DNA of 64,000 nt from Bacteroidales bacterium (GCA_019454985.1 JACFNF010000002.1:1-64000); one strand, 5' to 3'. Positions 9,112-18,554 are shown, counted from the stretch's first letter. The notes: generated from the letters alone by a model not told the origin. A program made the numbers and translations.

Positions 9112-9753
9112 ATGACTACTTCTCCTTATCGCTTTATTGCTATTGAAGGTACCATTGGTGCGGGGAAAACCTCGCTGGCAACAAAAATTTCAGCCGATTT
9201 TAATGCCCGTCTGATTCTTGAGCAGTTTGAAGACAATGCTTTTTTACCTAAATTTTACGAAGATCAGGAGAAATATGCATTCCCGCTTGAGATGTCGTTT
9301 ATGGCTTCACGATTTCAACAGTTGAAAGACCATTTGGGGATTCCTGACTTGTTCACCGATTTCATTGTTTCAGATTATTATGTGGCCAAATCGCTCATTT
9401 TTGCCCGTGAAACACTTCAGCCTGATGAGTTTTTACTGTTTCAGCGCTTTTTCAACCTGATTGATCTCTCTTTGCCAAAACCTGATTTGTTGGTTTATTT
9501 GTATCTTGAAGTGGACAAGCTTCAGGAAAATATCCGAAAAAGAGGACGTAGCTACGAGCAACATATCCCCAATGAGTATCTGGCAAATATCCAAACGGGT
9601 TATTTTGAATTTCTGAAACAACAGAAAGATATGCGTGTTTTATTGCTCGACACAAACCGCCTTGATTTTGTCAACAATAACGATGACTATCAAAAAATAT
9701 TAGAGGTGGTTTTTCAGGCGTATCCGGCCGGGATTCACCGTATCATCTTTTAA
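9112..9753 (+). CDS. Deoxynucleoside kinase
   Basis: A 213-residue salvage kinase of the deoxynucleoside kinase family (dCK/dGK/dAK/TK2-like), which phosphorylates deoxynucleosides with ATP. The P-loop GTIGAGKT is at residues 13-20. The Glu of LEQFEDN and a later Arg-rich lid region (IRKRGRSYEQ) follow family pattern, as does the YLYLEV strand before the lid. Substrate preference (dA/dG or pyrimidines) cannot be read from the sequence. It sits 12 bases behind folK, a pairing I recognise from Bacteroidota, and ends at a terminator shared with the convergent OmpA gene. Confidence 0.92.
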   Translation: MTTSPYRFIAIEGTIGAGKTSLATKISADFNARLILEQFEDNAFLPKFYEDQEKYAFPLEMSFMASRFQQLKDHLGIPDLFTDFIVSDYYVAKSLIFARETLQPDEFLLFQRFFNLIDLSLPKPDLLVYLYLEVDKLQENIRKRGRSYEQHIPNEYLANIQTGYFEFLKQQKDMRVLLLDTNRLDFVNNNDDYQKILEVVFQAYPAGIHRIIF

Positions 9754-9764
9754 CCTGCTTCAAT

Positions 9765-9795
9765 AAAAAAAGCCGGTATATACCGGCTTTTTTAT
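9765..9795. terminator. Bidirectional terminator between the dNK gene and the OmpA-TPR gene
   Basis: A near-perfect palindrome centred on AGCCGGTATATACCGGCT (9771-9788) with A-run before and T-run after, working for both convergent genes. Confidence 0.85.
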
Positions 9796-9810
9796 TGAAG
9801 AGTATTTCCA

Positions 9811-12315
9811 CTATTTAACGATAGCCTGGAAATCGGCTTCCTTAAACAGCTTGATGAATTCGCGGTCGTGTTTTGCGATGTCTTTGTATTCGCCTTTTTG
9901 TTGAATAGCTTTGATCAGGTTGCTGTAAACATCAGCATTTTTGCCTTGACGAGCAGCCAAAACGGCTTTCAGATAATTGGTTTTGGCATCATCGGCACCG
10001 CAGTTAAGGGTGGCTTTTGCTGCATCATTTTCTTTGTTGAGCAACTGAGCCAGTCCGAGATTGTAATCACATTTTTCTGAAACCATCAAATGAACGGCCT
10101 TGTTGTAGTCGCCTTTGAAAATGTTCAGAACTCCGGTGTTGTAGTCAACATTTCCGCCAAGCTGTCTGGCTTTGTTCAAATTGGTTTCGGCCGATTTGAA
10201 ATCGCGCTCAATGATATTTACCACGGCGAGGTTGCTGTATGCGGCAGCCGATTTGTCAGACATTGAGATAGCTTTGTTGAGCAAGCTTTTGGCTTCGGCA
10301 ATATTTCCGAGGTTAATGTCAACTTCAGCGGCATTCAAAACGGCTCTCATGCATTTGGGGTGGAGTTCCATAGCGCTTCCATAAATCATCCTCCTGGTTT
10401 TCAGATCGTTTGTCAGGGTAGCAGCATACAACAATTCGTTCAGACTGAGCGAAGCAGGATCGCTGGTTGCTAAACTGGCAATGTCGGCATCGGTTTTCTT
10501 AGGTTCAAAGGTGTTCACGTTAATGATGGCACGACGCAACGGAGGCAGGATTTCTTTTTCCAACTCGGGATATATCAGAATCATGTTGCGGATTTCCTGT
10601 TCACGGTTGGCCGGATTGGCAGAGCGAACAACGTTCAGAATTGCGCTCTTGTCTTTGATGGAGGAAGCTTCGACAGCGGCCATGAAACCATTCCAGTCAG
10701 GGCCGTTTCCGCTCTTGTCGTAGGCAATTTCTTTTACGTTTTTGAACGGCAGCTTATTGTCTTTTTTCCTGAGCAGCTTCCCAAATTCACCGTTGAGGTA
10801 TTCAATGGCAGCTTTGGCGCGGTTTTCTGACAAGCCGTTGTTAAAGGTTTCTTCCCCTTCGGGTGAAGCCCAACCGGCAACCGTGATGTCCTTCAGAGCA
10901 TAGCCTTTCTGTAGATTGGTTGAAACGGCTGCCAAAGCTTCTTTGTTTTCCTTCACCTTGTTCAAAGGAAGATTCCAGTCGAGGATATAACGGTTAACGG
11001 GATAGTAAATAATGGCATTTTCAGTGAGGATGGTAACTTTTTCATATCCGTGATCGGCAACCGAGGTTTTGAATTGGTCAGCGATACGTTTTGAAGTATA
11101 AATGACGCCATCATCGAGTTTGCGCTGAGGAGCCTGCAGATATTTTTCGTTGGCTATCACAGCTTCGCGGGTGGTGTTTTCGATGCTTCTGGCAGGATAG
11201 ATCAACGGAGCCACAACCAGATCGCTCACGTTGAGGTTCGGATGATAGGGGATTTTATCGGTATAGACGAAAGTGCCGCCGTTGGCATAATTCACTAAGA
11301 TGCCATCGCCACTTACAGTTTCGCCCTTGAAGGTTACAGGTTTCAGAACAACCGAACCGCCGTCATAGGCCAAAACGGGAGTGAAGTTCATAGCAGCATG
11401 TTTCTTGAAATATTTTGGTGGGAAAGTGGCTTTGATGGTCACAAGCACCGAATCGCCACGTTCTTCGAGCGGCTGAGGTGTAGCTTCCAGAATGACCAAA
11501 CCATAGTTATCCACCATACTCTTTACGCTGTTATCGCCGGTCAGCTTCAGCCTTGCGCCAAGATTCAGGTGGCCGTAAAGGTCATCTTTATAGTCACCTT
11601 CGGGCCAGTGCCTGTTGTCAACACCGTTGTCAACAAAAGCATCCAGACGGTCAGTGTCGGTAAAACTAAAGGTGTAGTCAGCGTAGATATCTACTTTTTG
11701 ACTTGCATGGTATGTGAATTCAGCGCCAAGAGGCAAGATCCAGGCATTGGCTCTGCCGGTCCAGCCTTCTTCAATTTTGTTGGTTCCGTAGCCAATTTCC
11801 GGATCAAAAGCAAGACCGGTGGTTTTGTCCACGGCACGGGCTTTCCAATCAATCTGCCCAAATCCCAGATGCATGCCGACACCAAATTTGCGATCAGGAT
11901 TGTAACCGGCAAAGAGGTTCAGCATCTCGAACGAGGCGTTCAGGCTCATATCGAAAAATTTGGCCTCGTCAATTTTGGCATTGCGAACCTGGCCGTTCTT
12001 GATAGCGTCTTTGTCACCACCAAAAGCACCCAATCCAATTTTACCAAAAGCGCCAATTACTGGCGTAAATTGGTACCCAAAACCAATGTCGCCATTAAGC
12101 TTCATATTCTTGGGATCAGCCAGAAAACCATAACGGTTCAGGTCACCATTAAAAAGACTTAAACCGGCTTCACCAAATACATGAAAATAAGGGTCAAAAA
12201 CGCTCGAACTTTTTGTTTTAGCCTCGGAGGCTTTGTCCTGCCCCATTGACTGCGAAGGTGCAAATAACAGTGTCAAGGCCAGAATAATTACCGAAAGAAA
12301 TAGATTTCTTTTCAT
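9811..12315 (-). CDS. OmpA-family envelope protein with N-terminal barrel and C-terminal TPR repeats
   Basis: An 834-residue outer-membrane protein. It begins with a signal peptide (about 1-25), followed by a glycine- and aromatic-rich beta-barrel-like region (about 30-270) with repeated Y-x-F/F-x-Y strands. A linker with beta-rich repeats leads into an OmpA-type peptidoglycan-binding domain around residues 425-545 (motif VAGWASPEGEETFNNGLSENRA near 479). The last ~200 residues are TPR-like helices (AVLNAAEVDINLGNIAEAK, AAAYSNLAVVNIIERDFKSAE). The expected role is to link the outer membrane to the wall, with the TPR part binding a protein partner in the periplasm. The order barrel-OmpA-TPR is unlike classic OmpA, where OmpA is terminal. 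It is monocistronic with its own promoter. Confidence 0.85.
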   Translation of the reverse strand: MKRNLFLSVIILALTLLFAPSQSMGQDKASEAKTKSSSVFDPYFHVFGEAGLSLFNGDLNRYGFLADPKNMKLNGDIGFGYQFTPVIGAFGKIGLGAFGGDKDAIKNGQVRNAKIDEAKFFDMSLNASFEMLNLFAGYNPDRKFGVGMHLGFGQIDWKARAVDKTTGLAFDPEIGYGTNKIEEGWTGRANAWILPLGAEFTYHASQKVDIYADYTFSFTDTDRLDAFVDNGVDNRHWPEGDYKDDLYGHLNLGARLKLTGDNSVKSMVDNYGLVILEATPQPLEERGDSVLVTIKATFPPKYFKKHAAMNFTPVLAYDGGSVVLKPVTFKGETVSGDGILVNYANGGTFVYTDKIPYHPNLNVSDLVVAPLIYPARSIENTTREAVIANEKYLQAPQRKLDDGVIYTSKRIADQFKTSVADHGYEKVTILTENAIIYYPVNRYILDWNLPLNKVKENKEALAAVSTNLQKGYALKDITVAGWASPEGEETFNNGLSENRAKAAIEYLNGEFGKLLRKKDNKLPFKNVKEIAYDKSGNGPDWNGFMAAVEASSIKDKSAILNVVRSANPANREQEIRNMILIYPELEKEILPPLRRAIINVNTFEPKKTDADIASLATSDPASLSLNELLYAATLTNDLKTRRMIYGSAMELHPKCMRAVLNAAEVDINLGNIAEAKSLLNKAISMSDKSAAAYSNLAVVNIIERDFKSAETNLNKARQLGGNVDYNTGVLNIFKGDYNKAVHLMVSEKCDYNLGLAQLLNKENDAAKATLNCGADDAKTNYLKAVLAARQGKNADVYSNLIKAIQQKGEYKDIAKHDREFIKLFKEADFQAIVK

Positions 12316-12815
12316 AACAGATTGATTAGGTGTCTACTATTTTAATTTAATGATCAATTATTGCTTAGTTTGAGTTGTCCATTAAACAAAAGAATTCCTG
12401 CAAAAATACTTAATTCAAAACGAAAAACAAAAAAAATATGGTTGTGTTCAAAAAAATGAGAACTTATCGTAGTTTCATGAAAAAAACCAACCGCATTTTT
12501 TGAAGTGAAATTTTCATCGAAATTAAATCTGTGAATGAAAAATGGTTGCCTGAAAAATAAATTGAATTTTGATATGACTTTTTTTGAATACAAATGAATG
12601 GCGAAAAATATTCCTAGAAACAATATATGAAGGCCTCAAAACAATCAGCTTTGATTTATGATTTTAGAGGGTATAATTTACTGATAAACTGATGTTAAAA
12701 TCAAATTGGAATTTAGTGAAAAATGAGGTTTTGATTGTATTTTATATTTTTTAAAGAAAACCATAAGCAGATGAAAATCAGGTGCAAATATGGTAAAACA
12801 GTTTCTAAATGTGAA
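12316..12815. other. AT-rich intergenic stretch
   Basis: About 500 bases of very AT-rich sequence. The only feature I can support is the minus-strand promoter of the OmpA-TPR gene at 12401-12431. A minus-strand frame of 89 residues here is Phe/Asn-rich, low-complexity and not credible as a gene. Confidence 0.6.
12401..12431 (-). promoter_or_regulatory. Promoter of the OmpA-TPR gene
   Basis: On the minus strand TATTTTTG (12401-12408) is preceded 19 bases upstream by TTTG (12428-12431), which is the full Bacteroidota -33/-7 pattern. The predicted leader is about 80 bases. Confidence 0.6.
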
Positions 12816-13349
12816 TTAATCGAATGAAATTGAGAGTTGATTGAAACAATGCCAAATGACTATACCTCCACATACCGCTACATTCAGTGAGTGTTTGGTC
12901 CCCAATTGTGGAATTTCAACTGCAAGATCGCTCTGCTGTAGTGCGGCATCCGACACTCCGTCCACCTCGTTCCCGAAAACGAGTGCGACAGGTTTTTCAA
13001 TTTTTAATTTTGACAAGGGTATGCTTTGAGTGGTTTGTTCGATGCTAATAATCTGGTATCCTTGCAGTTTTAGATTGTTTAATGCATCTTCTACTTTGTT
13101 AAAATATTGCCATTCTACCGATTCTGTTGCTCCCAGGGCCGTTTTGTGAATGTCGCGATGGGGTGGGGTTGCAGTAATTCCACAAAGATAGATGGCCTGA
13201 ATACGAAAAGCATCGGCAGTGCGAAAAAACGAACCGATATTGTTCAGCGATCGGATATCATCAAGAACCACAACCAGTGGGAGCTTAGGAGCCTCGTTAA
13301 ATTGTGCCGGACTAAGCCGGTTGAGTTCGGCCATGCTAAGTTTTCTCAT
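12816..13349 (-). CDS. SpoU/TrmH-family RNA methyltransferase
   Basis: A 177-residue SPOUT methyltransferase that transfers a methyl group from S-adenosylmethionine to a ribose 2'-OH in tRNA or rRNA. Motif 1 is LDDIRSLNNIGSFFRTADAF, with its Asn and Arg for catalysis. Motif 2 is ALVFGNEVDGVSDAAL, and motif 3 is IPQLGTKHSLNVAVCGGIVIW, which forms the trefoil-knot cofactor site. All three are intact. The short chain lacks an RNA-binding extension, as in TrmL-like enzymes. I start it at MRKLSM (13349), as in other Bacteroidota homologues, rather than at a TTG further upstream that lies inside the -7 element. It is divergent from mutS. Confidence 0.9.
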   Translation of the reverse strand: MRKLSMAELNRLSPAQFNEAPKLPLVVVLDDIRSLNNIGSFFRTADAFRIQAIYLCGITATPPHRDIHKTALGATESVEWQYFNKVEDALNNLKLQGYQIISIEQTTQSIPLSKLKIEKPVALVFGNEVDGVSDAALQQSDLAVEIPQLGTKHSLNVAVCGGIVIWHCFNQLSISFD

Positions 13350-13362
13350 CTCATTTTTGAGG

Positions 13363-13370
13363 CAAAAATA
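13363..13370 (-). promoter_or_regulatory. Putative -7 element for the SpoU methyltransferase gene
   Basis: Minus-strand TATTTTTG ends 13 bases before the ATG at 13349, predicting a leader of about 9 bases. Confidence 0.5.
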
Positions 13371-13415
13371 CAAAACAGCCGTGATGATTTGATTCTAAGA
13401 ATCGGACAGACTGTG

Positions 13416-13423
13416 TATCTTTG
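13416..13423 (+). promoter_or_regulatory. Putative -7 element for mutS
   Basis: TATCTTTG lies 26 bases before the ATG at 13450. A TTTG at 13388-13391 is upstream with a longish 24-base spacer. Confidence 0.5.
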
Positions 13424-13449
13424 CCTTTTTGAAGAAATCACCCTGCCGA

Positions 13450-16068
13450 ATGAATCGTTCCCAAGCCGTTGAAACGCCCTTGATGAAACAATACAACAGT
13501 ATCAAGGCCAAGTATCCTGATGCTTTGTTGCTTTTTAGAGTGGGCGATTTTTATGAAACTTTTGGCGCCGATGCCATCCGGACTTCGGAGGTATTGGGTA
13601 TTGTACTCACACGTCGGGCCAATGGCGCTGCGTCGTATGTTGAGTTGGCAGGTTTCCCGCATCACTCGCTCGATTCTTATCTTCCTAAACTCGTAAGAGC
13701 TGGCCATCGGGTGGCAATTTGCGATCAGCTTGAAGACCCGAAAATGGCTAAAACCATTGTCAAACGTGGTGTCACTGAATTAGTGACACCGGGGGTTTCG
13801 TATAACGATAACGTGCTGAACCAAAAAGAAAATAATTTTCTGGCTGCCGTTCACCTCAACGACGAAAAATCGGGAATTGCTTTTTTGGACATCAGCACGG
13901 GCGAGTTTTTTATGGCCGAAGGTAATTTAGAGTATCTTGATAAGCTGATTCAGAGCTTCAGACCAAGCGAGATGGTTGTCCAGCGGAATAAACGACGGCA
14001 ACTTGTCGAAAATTTTGGTGAACGTTTTTATCTCAATGTGTTTGATGATTGGGTGTTCACTTATGATTTTACGCATGAGCTTTTGTGCAATCATTTCAAA
14101 ACCAATTCGTTGAAAGGCTTTGGTGTGGAGGAATTGCGTTTTGGAGTGGTGGCAGCAGGGGCCGCTTTGTATTACCTATCCGAAACTAGGCTCGATAAAA
14201 TTGATCATATTGCTTCCATTGCGCGAATTGACCAGGGCGAGTTTGTATGGTTGGATAAATTCACCATTCGCAATTTAGAACTTCTTGCAACACCATATCC
14301 TGACGGAAAAACCCTTTCAGATGTGCTCGATCAGACGGTGTCGCCCATGGGCAGCCGTATGCTCAAACGTTGGATCGCCTTGCCACTTAAAGTTCGCAGC
14401 CGGATTGAAGAACGTCATGATATTGTCGAAAACTTAGTCAAACAACCTGAGTTGCTGAATCAATTGCGCGAAAGCCTGAAGCTGACGGGCGACCTGGAAC
14501 GTCTGATTTCGAAGGTGGCTTTGGCTAAAGTCAATCCGCGTGAGCTGCTTCAGATTGCCAACGCCTTGCAGCAAGTGGAGAAAGTTGCACAGCTCTGCAC
14601 TTTAGCTGAACTGTCCAAACTTAATTTGATCGGGGAAAAACTAAACCCATGTCATGCGATTCGTGAAAAAATTCGCGTAACGATTCAGTCCGATCCACCT
14701 GCCGTTCCCACGAAAGGCGATTTGATTGCCGATGGTGTTTCATCCGAGCTTGATGAACTCAGGCAACTTTCACGCTCGGGAAAGGAATACCTGCAAAACC
14801 TTCAAAAGCGCGAAGTGGAACGAACGGGGATCACCAGTCTGAAAGTGGGATTCAACAACGTTTTCGGTTACTATTTAGAGGTTACCAATGCCCATAAAAA
14901 CAAGGTGCCCGACGATTGGATCCGAAAACAAACCCTTACCGGGTCGGAACGTTATATCACCGAAGAACTGAAAATATACGAACAGAAGATTCTTGGCGCC
15001 GAAGAAAGGATGCTGACCATTGAGTTAGAGCTTTTTGCGGCACTGATCGAAGAAACAAGTCAATACGTGCCTCCTGTTCAGCTCAATGCTGCTTTGATGG
15101 CGCAGCTCGACTGTTTGGCCTCTTTTGCTTCAGTAGCTTTGAAGCAGTCTTATGTGAGACCAAAACTCAACGATGGTTTTGCGATTGACATCAAAGAAGG
15201 CCGGCATCCGGTGATTGAGCAACAATTGCCGCCGAGCGAAACCTATGTGAGCAATAGCGTTTATCTCGATAATCAGCAACAGCAGGTGCTCATCATCACC
15301 GGGCCGAATATGTCAGGCAAATCGGCTCTGCTTCGCCAAACGGCGCTGATTGTGTTGATGGCGCAGATGGGAAGTTTTGTCCCCGCGGAATCCGCCGAAC
15401 TGGGGATGGTGGACAAAGTCTTTACCCGCGTTGGTGCAAGTGATAACATCTCGTCTGGCGAGTCAACCTTTATGGTCGAGATGAACGAAACCGCTAGTAT
15501 TTTGAACAATATCTCGTCGCGAAGCCTTGTCCTGCTCGACGAAATTGGCCGGGGTACCAGTACTTACGACGGAATCAGCATTGCCTGGGCCATTACCGAA
15601 TACCTTCACGATCATCCTGCTTATCGAAGCAAAGTGATGTTTGCTACGCATTATCATGAACTTATAGAAATGGCCAACTCGTTTCAACGAATTGTGAACT
15701 ACCATGTTGCAGTGAAAGAAACCGGTAATAAAGTGGTTTTTATCCGTAAACTGAAAAAGGGCGGCAGCGCACACAGTTTTGGAATCCATGTTGCCACCAT
15801 GGCAGGAATGCCCCGCAAAGTGATCGAACGGGCAAATCTGTTGCTCGGAATGCTCGAGAAAAGCCATTCGGATGCCGGTTTGAAAAAATCTATTTCCGAC
15901 AAAAATCAACCGCAGTCGGGCGATGGTGTCCAACTAAGCTTTATCCAGCTCGACGACCCGTTGCTGCTGCAAATCAAAGACGATATTCTGAATACCAATA
16001 TCGAAACGCTGACACCTGTAGAAGCTTTGCTCAAACTGAATGAAATCAAAAAACTTTTAGGCAAATAG
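13450..16068 (+). CDS. mutS: DNA mismatch repair protein MutS
   Basis: An 872-residue MutS1 that recognises mismatches and small loops and recruits MutL. The mismatch-reading motif F-Y-E (34-36, in VGDFYETFG) is intact. Connector, lever and clamp domains occupy roughly 130-560. The ATPase has Walker A GPNMSGKSALLRQ at about 618, Walker B LVLLDEIGRGTSTYDG at about 694, and the conserved ATHYHEL. The ATG at 13450 is chosen because an upstream TTG (13429) sits right at the predicted transcription start. No mutL is nearby. The gene is followed by the tRNA pair, which has its own promoter. Confidence 0.97.
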   Translation: MNRSQAVETPLMKQYNSIKAKYPDALLLFRVGDFYETFGADAIRTSEVLGIVLTRRANGAASYVELAGFPHHSLDSYLPKLVRAGHRVAICDQLEDPKMAKTIVKRGVTELVTPGVSYNDNVLNQKENNFLAAVHLNDEKSGIAFLDISTGEFFMAEGNLEYLDKLIQSFRPSEMVVQRNKRRQLVENFGERFYLNVFDDWVFTYDFTHELLCNHFKTNSLKGFGVEELRFGVVAAGAALYYLSETRLDKIDHIASIARIDQGEFVWLDKFTIRNLELLATPYPDGKTLSDVLDQTVSPMGSRMLKRWIALPLKVRSRIEERHDIVENLVKQPELLNQLRESLKLTGDLERLISKVALAKVNPRELLQIANALQQVEKVAQLCTLAELSKLNLIGEKLNPCHAIREKIRVTIQSDPPAVPTKGDLIADGVSSELDELRQLSRSGKEYLQNLQKREVERTGITSLKVGFNNVFGYYLEVTNAHKNKVPDDWIRKQTLTGSERYITEELKIYEQKILGAEERMLTIELELFAALIEETSQYVPPVQLNAALMAQLDCLASFASVALKQSYVRPKLNDGFAIDIKEGRHPVIEQQLPPSETYVSNSVYLDNQQQQVLIITGPNMSGKSALLRQTALIVLMAQMGSFVPAESAELGMVDKVFTRVGASDNISSGESTFMVEMNETASILNNISSRSLVLLDEIGRGTSTYDGISIAWAITEYLHDHPAYRSKVMFATHYHELIEMANSFQRIVNYHVAVKETGNKVVFIRKLKKGGSAHSFGIHVATMAGMPRKVIERANLLLGMLEKSHSDAGLKKSISDKNQPQSGDGVQLSFIQLDDPLLLQIKDDILNTNIETLTPVEALLKLNEIKKLLGK

Positions 16069-16120
16069 ATTGAGCCTCAATACCTCAAGTGATGCAGGAA
16101 AAAAAAATGGTAAAAAATTG

Positions 16121-16149
16121 TTTGATAAATAAAAAATGCCTTAAATTTG
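16121..16149 (+). promoter_or_regulatory. Promoter of tRNA-Gly
   Basis: TTTG (16121-16124) and TAAATTTG (16142-16149) are separated by 17 bases, a good Bacteroidota -33/-7 pair, about 34 bases before the tRNA. Confidence 0.6.
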
Positions 16150-16183
16150 CAGCCTCAAACGAACAACGTACTGTTGACATCAT

Positions 16184-16256
<73 letters not shown>

Positions 16257-16266
16257 CAGCGAAAAG

Positions 16267-16292
16267 ATCCCGACGAGCGTCGGGATTTTTTG
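16267..16292 (+). terminator. Terminator-like hairpin after tRNA-Gly
   Basis: ATCCCGACG and CGTCGGGAT (16267-16286) around a very short loop, followed by T6. It lies between the two tRNAs, so tRNA-Leu may depend on readthrough or a separate promoter. Confidence 0.7.
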
Positions 16293-16305
16293 TAATAAGG
16301 TCTTT

Positions 16306-16390
16306 GCCCGAGTGGTGGAATAGGTAGACACGAAGGACTTAAAATCCTTTGGCCATTGCGGCCGTACCGGTTCGATTCCGGTCTCGGGTA
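16306..16390 (+). tRNA. tRNA-Leu (anticodon UAA)
   Basis: An 85-base class II tRNA with a long variable arm. Acceptor GCCCGAG pairs with CTCGGGT (one G:T), and the anticodon arm AAGGA-CTTAAAA-TCCTT gives TAA. The variable arm GGCC..GGCC and T arm ACCGG-TTCGATT-CCGGT are intact. CCA is not encoded. Confidence 0.95.
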
Positions 16391-16391
16391 C

Positions 16392-16424
16392 AAAAAAACT
16401 GCATTCTTCGAATGCAGTTTTTTT
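16392..16424. terminator. Bidirectional terminator between tRNA-Leu and the gamma-carbonic anhydrase gene
   Basis: AAAAAAACTGCATTC, loop TTC, GAATGCAGTTTTTTT is symmetric, so it can end both the tRNA transcript and the convergent minus-strand operon. Confidence 0.85.
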
Positions 16425-16430
16425 GTTTTC

Positions 16431-16967
16431 TCAGTTCCCTATCGGTTTTATCTTCTCATCATGCCAGCTGGCATACATCGTATATGAACTTGAAATGCGC
16501 ATCACTTCGCCTTCGAGCAATGACTGATCAATATCTTTGATTTTTTTTGCCGGAATGCCGGCATACACACTGCCCGATTCCACAATGGTATCTTTGCTGA
16601 CGAGCGCTCCTGCGGCAATGATGGAGTTTGATTCCACAACGGCCCCGTCCATGATGATGGCTCCCATACCAATCAGCACATTGTCGTGAATGGTACAGCC
16701 GTGAATGATGGCCCTATGGGCAATGGAAACGTTGTTCCCGATATTGACCGGCGCCTTTTTGTATGTACAATGAATGATGCTGCCGTCCTGAATGTTCACA
16801 TTGTTTCCGATACGGATGGAATGAACATCACCGCGCACGATGGCATTGAACCAAATACTGCAGTTGTCACCCATTTCAACGTCGCCGACAATGGTGGCAT
16901 TTTCGGCAATAAAACAGTTTTTCCCGAAAACAGGAGCTTTTCCTAAAATGGGGTAAATGGTAGGCAT
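16431..16967 (-). CDS. Gamma-class carbonic anhydrase family protein
   Basis: A 178-residue left-handed beta-helix protein built from hexapeptide repeats (for example IGNNVNIQDGSII, IGMGAIIMDGAVV), homologous to Cam/YrdA. The three zinc-binding histidines of the gamma class are present as His66, His84 and His89 (IIHCT and AHRAIIHG), so metal binding is likely. Many members of this YrdA-like branch have no proven carbonic anhydrase activity, because the acidic loop of Cam is missing here as well. It is the last gene of the sucA-sucB-nadB operon, 21 bases after nadB. Hydration of CO2 released by the 2-oxoglutarate dehydrogenase is a possible role by context only. Confidence 0.88.
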   Translation of the reverse strand: MPTIYPILGKAPVFGKNCFIAENATIVGDVEMGDNCSIWFNAIVRGDVHSIRIGNNVNIQDGSIIHCTYKKAPVNIGNNVSIAHRAIIHGCTIHDNVLIGMGAIIMDGAVVESNSIIAAGALVSKDTIVESGSVYAGIPAKKIKDIDQSLLEGEVMRISSSYTMYASWHDEKIKPIGN

Positions 16968-16988
16968 AATACTGTAAGTTGTGGGTAT

Positions 16989-18554
16989 TCAGTCTTTTGA
17001 TGGATAATCAATGGAGTAATGCAAACCAATGCTTTCCTTGCGCTGTGAAGCAAACTTGATGATGAGGTGAGCCACGTTGATCATGTTCCGTAACTCGCAC
17101 AGCTCAACCGAAAGCACCGATTTGTCGTACAATGCTTCTGTTTCGCGGTAAAGGATTTCGAGTCTTTGGGCTGCGCGAAGCAGTCGGAGGTCGGAACGCA
17201 CAATACCCACATAATTGCTCATGATGGCTTGCAGTTCTTTACGGGATTGGGTAATCAGAATCATTTCTTCGTTCAACACGGTCCCCTCAGCGTTCCAGTC
17301 GGGAATAGATTCCATGAACTCTATCTCCTGAATCTGTTTTACAGCATGTTCGCTGGCTCGATGCGAAAATACCAATGCTTCAAGCAATGAGTTGGATGCC
17401 AGCCTGTTGGCTCCATGTAGCCCGGTTGAGGCCACTTCGCCCGAAGCATAAAGATGGTTGATGCTCGTGCGTCCATCGGCATCGGTTTTGATTCCGCCGC
17501 AGATGTAGTGTGCAGCAGGCACCACCGGAATCATCTCTTTCATCACATTGATACCAATGCTCAAACATTTGGCGTGGATATTGGGAAAATGATCGAGAAT
17601 CTCACGTTCCGGAATATGCCGTGCATCTAAATAAACGTATTCTGAACCGCTGAGTTTCATCTCGTTGTCAATGGCCCGTGCCACGATGTCGCGCGGTGCA
17701 AGCGAGCCCCGGCTGTCGTATTTGTGCATAAACTCGTTTCCTTTTTGGTCTTTCAGAATAGCTCCCGCACCCCTCAGGGCTTCGGTAATCAGGAACGAGG
17801 GTTTTTCTTTATGATTATAGAGCGAAGTGGGATGAAACTGAACAAACTCCATATTGTCCACAATGCCTTTGGCCCGATACACCATCGCAATGCCATCGCC
17901 GGTGGCAATGGTGGGGTTAGTGGTAGTCTGGTAAATGTTTCCGGCTCCGCCGGTGGCAATCATGGTAGTTTTGGCGAGTATTGTGTCAATGATACCCGTT
18001 TCGGGGTCAAGTACATAGGCTCCGTAACATTGGGTGTCGGTGTGAGTTCGGCGGACGATTTTCCCAAGATGATGTTGGGTGATGATATCCACCGTGAAAT
18101 GGTTTTCTAAAACTTCGATGTTCGGATGCTGAAAAACTTTCTCGGTGAGTGCACGTTGAATTTCAGAGCCGGTCCGATCGCGGTGATGAAGCACCCTGTA
18201 CTCGGAATGGCCACCTTCGCGGGCCAAAGCATAGCGCCCCGACGATTCCTTGTCGAAATGGGCTCCCCATCGAATCAGCTCTTCAATTCTTTCGGTTGAC
18301 TGGGTGATGGTCATCGTCACAATCTTCTCATCGTTGAGAAAACTGCCGGCAACCAAGGTGTCCTGGATGTGTTTGTTGTACGTGTCAGGATTGTACATCA
18401 CCGCGGCAATACCGCCTTGTGCATACCAGGTGGCTGTTTCAAGAATTTTTGTCTTGCTGATGATGAGCACTTTGCCATGCTCGGCTACTTTAAGGGCATA
18501 GCTCAAGCCAGCGATGCCTGAACCGATCACTAAAAAGTCAACTTTTCGTCGCAT
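16989..18554 (-). CDS. nadB: L-aspartate oxidase
   Basis: The first enzyme of de novo NAD synthesis, oxidising L-aspartate to iminoaspartate with FAD, using O2 or fumarate as acceptor. The 521-residue chain has the N-terminal dinucleotide fold VIGSGIAGLSYALK, the conserved FAD/substrate motif WYAQGGIAAV, the active-site segment TDADGRTSINHLYASGEV, and the ANRLASNSLLEALVF motif that separates NadB/SdhA-type flavoproteins. The GHSEYRVLHHRDRTGSE segment fits NadB rather than succinate dehydrogenase. It lies 11 bases downstream of sucB and is probably in the same transcript. No nadA or nadC is nearby. Confidence 0.95.
   Translation of the reverse strand: MRRKVDFLVIGSGIAGLSYALKVAEHGKVLIISKTKILETATWYAQGGIAAVMYNPDTYNKHIQDTLVAGSFLNDEKIVTMTITQSTERIEELIRWGAHFDKESSGRYALAREGGHSEYRVLHHRDRTGSEIQRALTEKVFQHPNIEVLENHFTVDIITQHHLGKIVRRTHTDTQCYGAYVLDPETGIIDTILAKTTMIATGGAGNIYQTTTNPTIATGDGIAMVYRAKGIVDNMEFVQFHPTSLYNHKEKPSFLITEALRGAGAILKDQKGNEFMHKYDSRGSLAPRDIVARAIDNEMKLSGSEYVYLDARHIPEREILDHFPNIHAKCLSIGINVMKEMIPVVPAAHYICGGIKTDADGRTSINHLYASGEVASTGLHGANRLASNSLLEALVFSHRASEHAVKQIQEIEFMESIPDWNAEGTVLNEEMILITQSRKELQAIMSNYVGIVRSDLRLLRAAQRLEILYRETEALYDKSVLSVELCELRNMINVAHLIIKFASQRKESIGLHYSIDYPSKD

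Noticed and set aside
11398..12162. 254-codon plus-strand open frame inside the OmpA-TPR gene
   Set aside because: Antisense to a gene with signal peptide, barrel strands and promoter. No features of its own.
12354..12623. 89-codon frame upstream of the OmpA-TPR gene
   Set aside because: Low-complexity Phe/Asn/Ile-rich product in AT-rich intergenic DNA, overlapping the promoter.
16306..16390. Possible selenocysteine or suppressor tRNA because of the long variable arm
   Set aside because: The anticodon is TAA and the arm lengths are those of an ordinary class II leucine tRNA.
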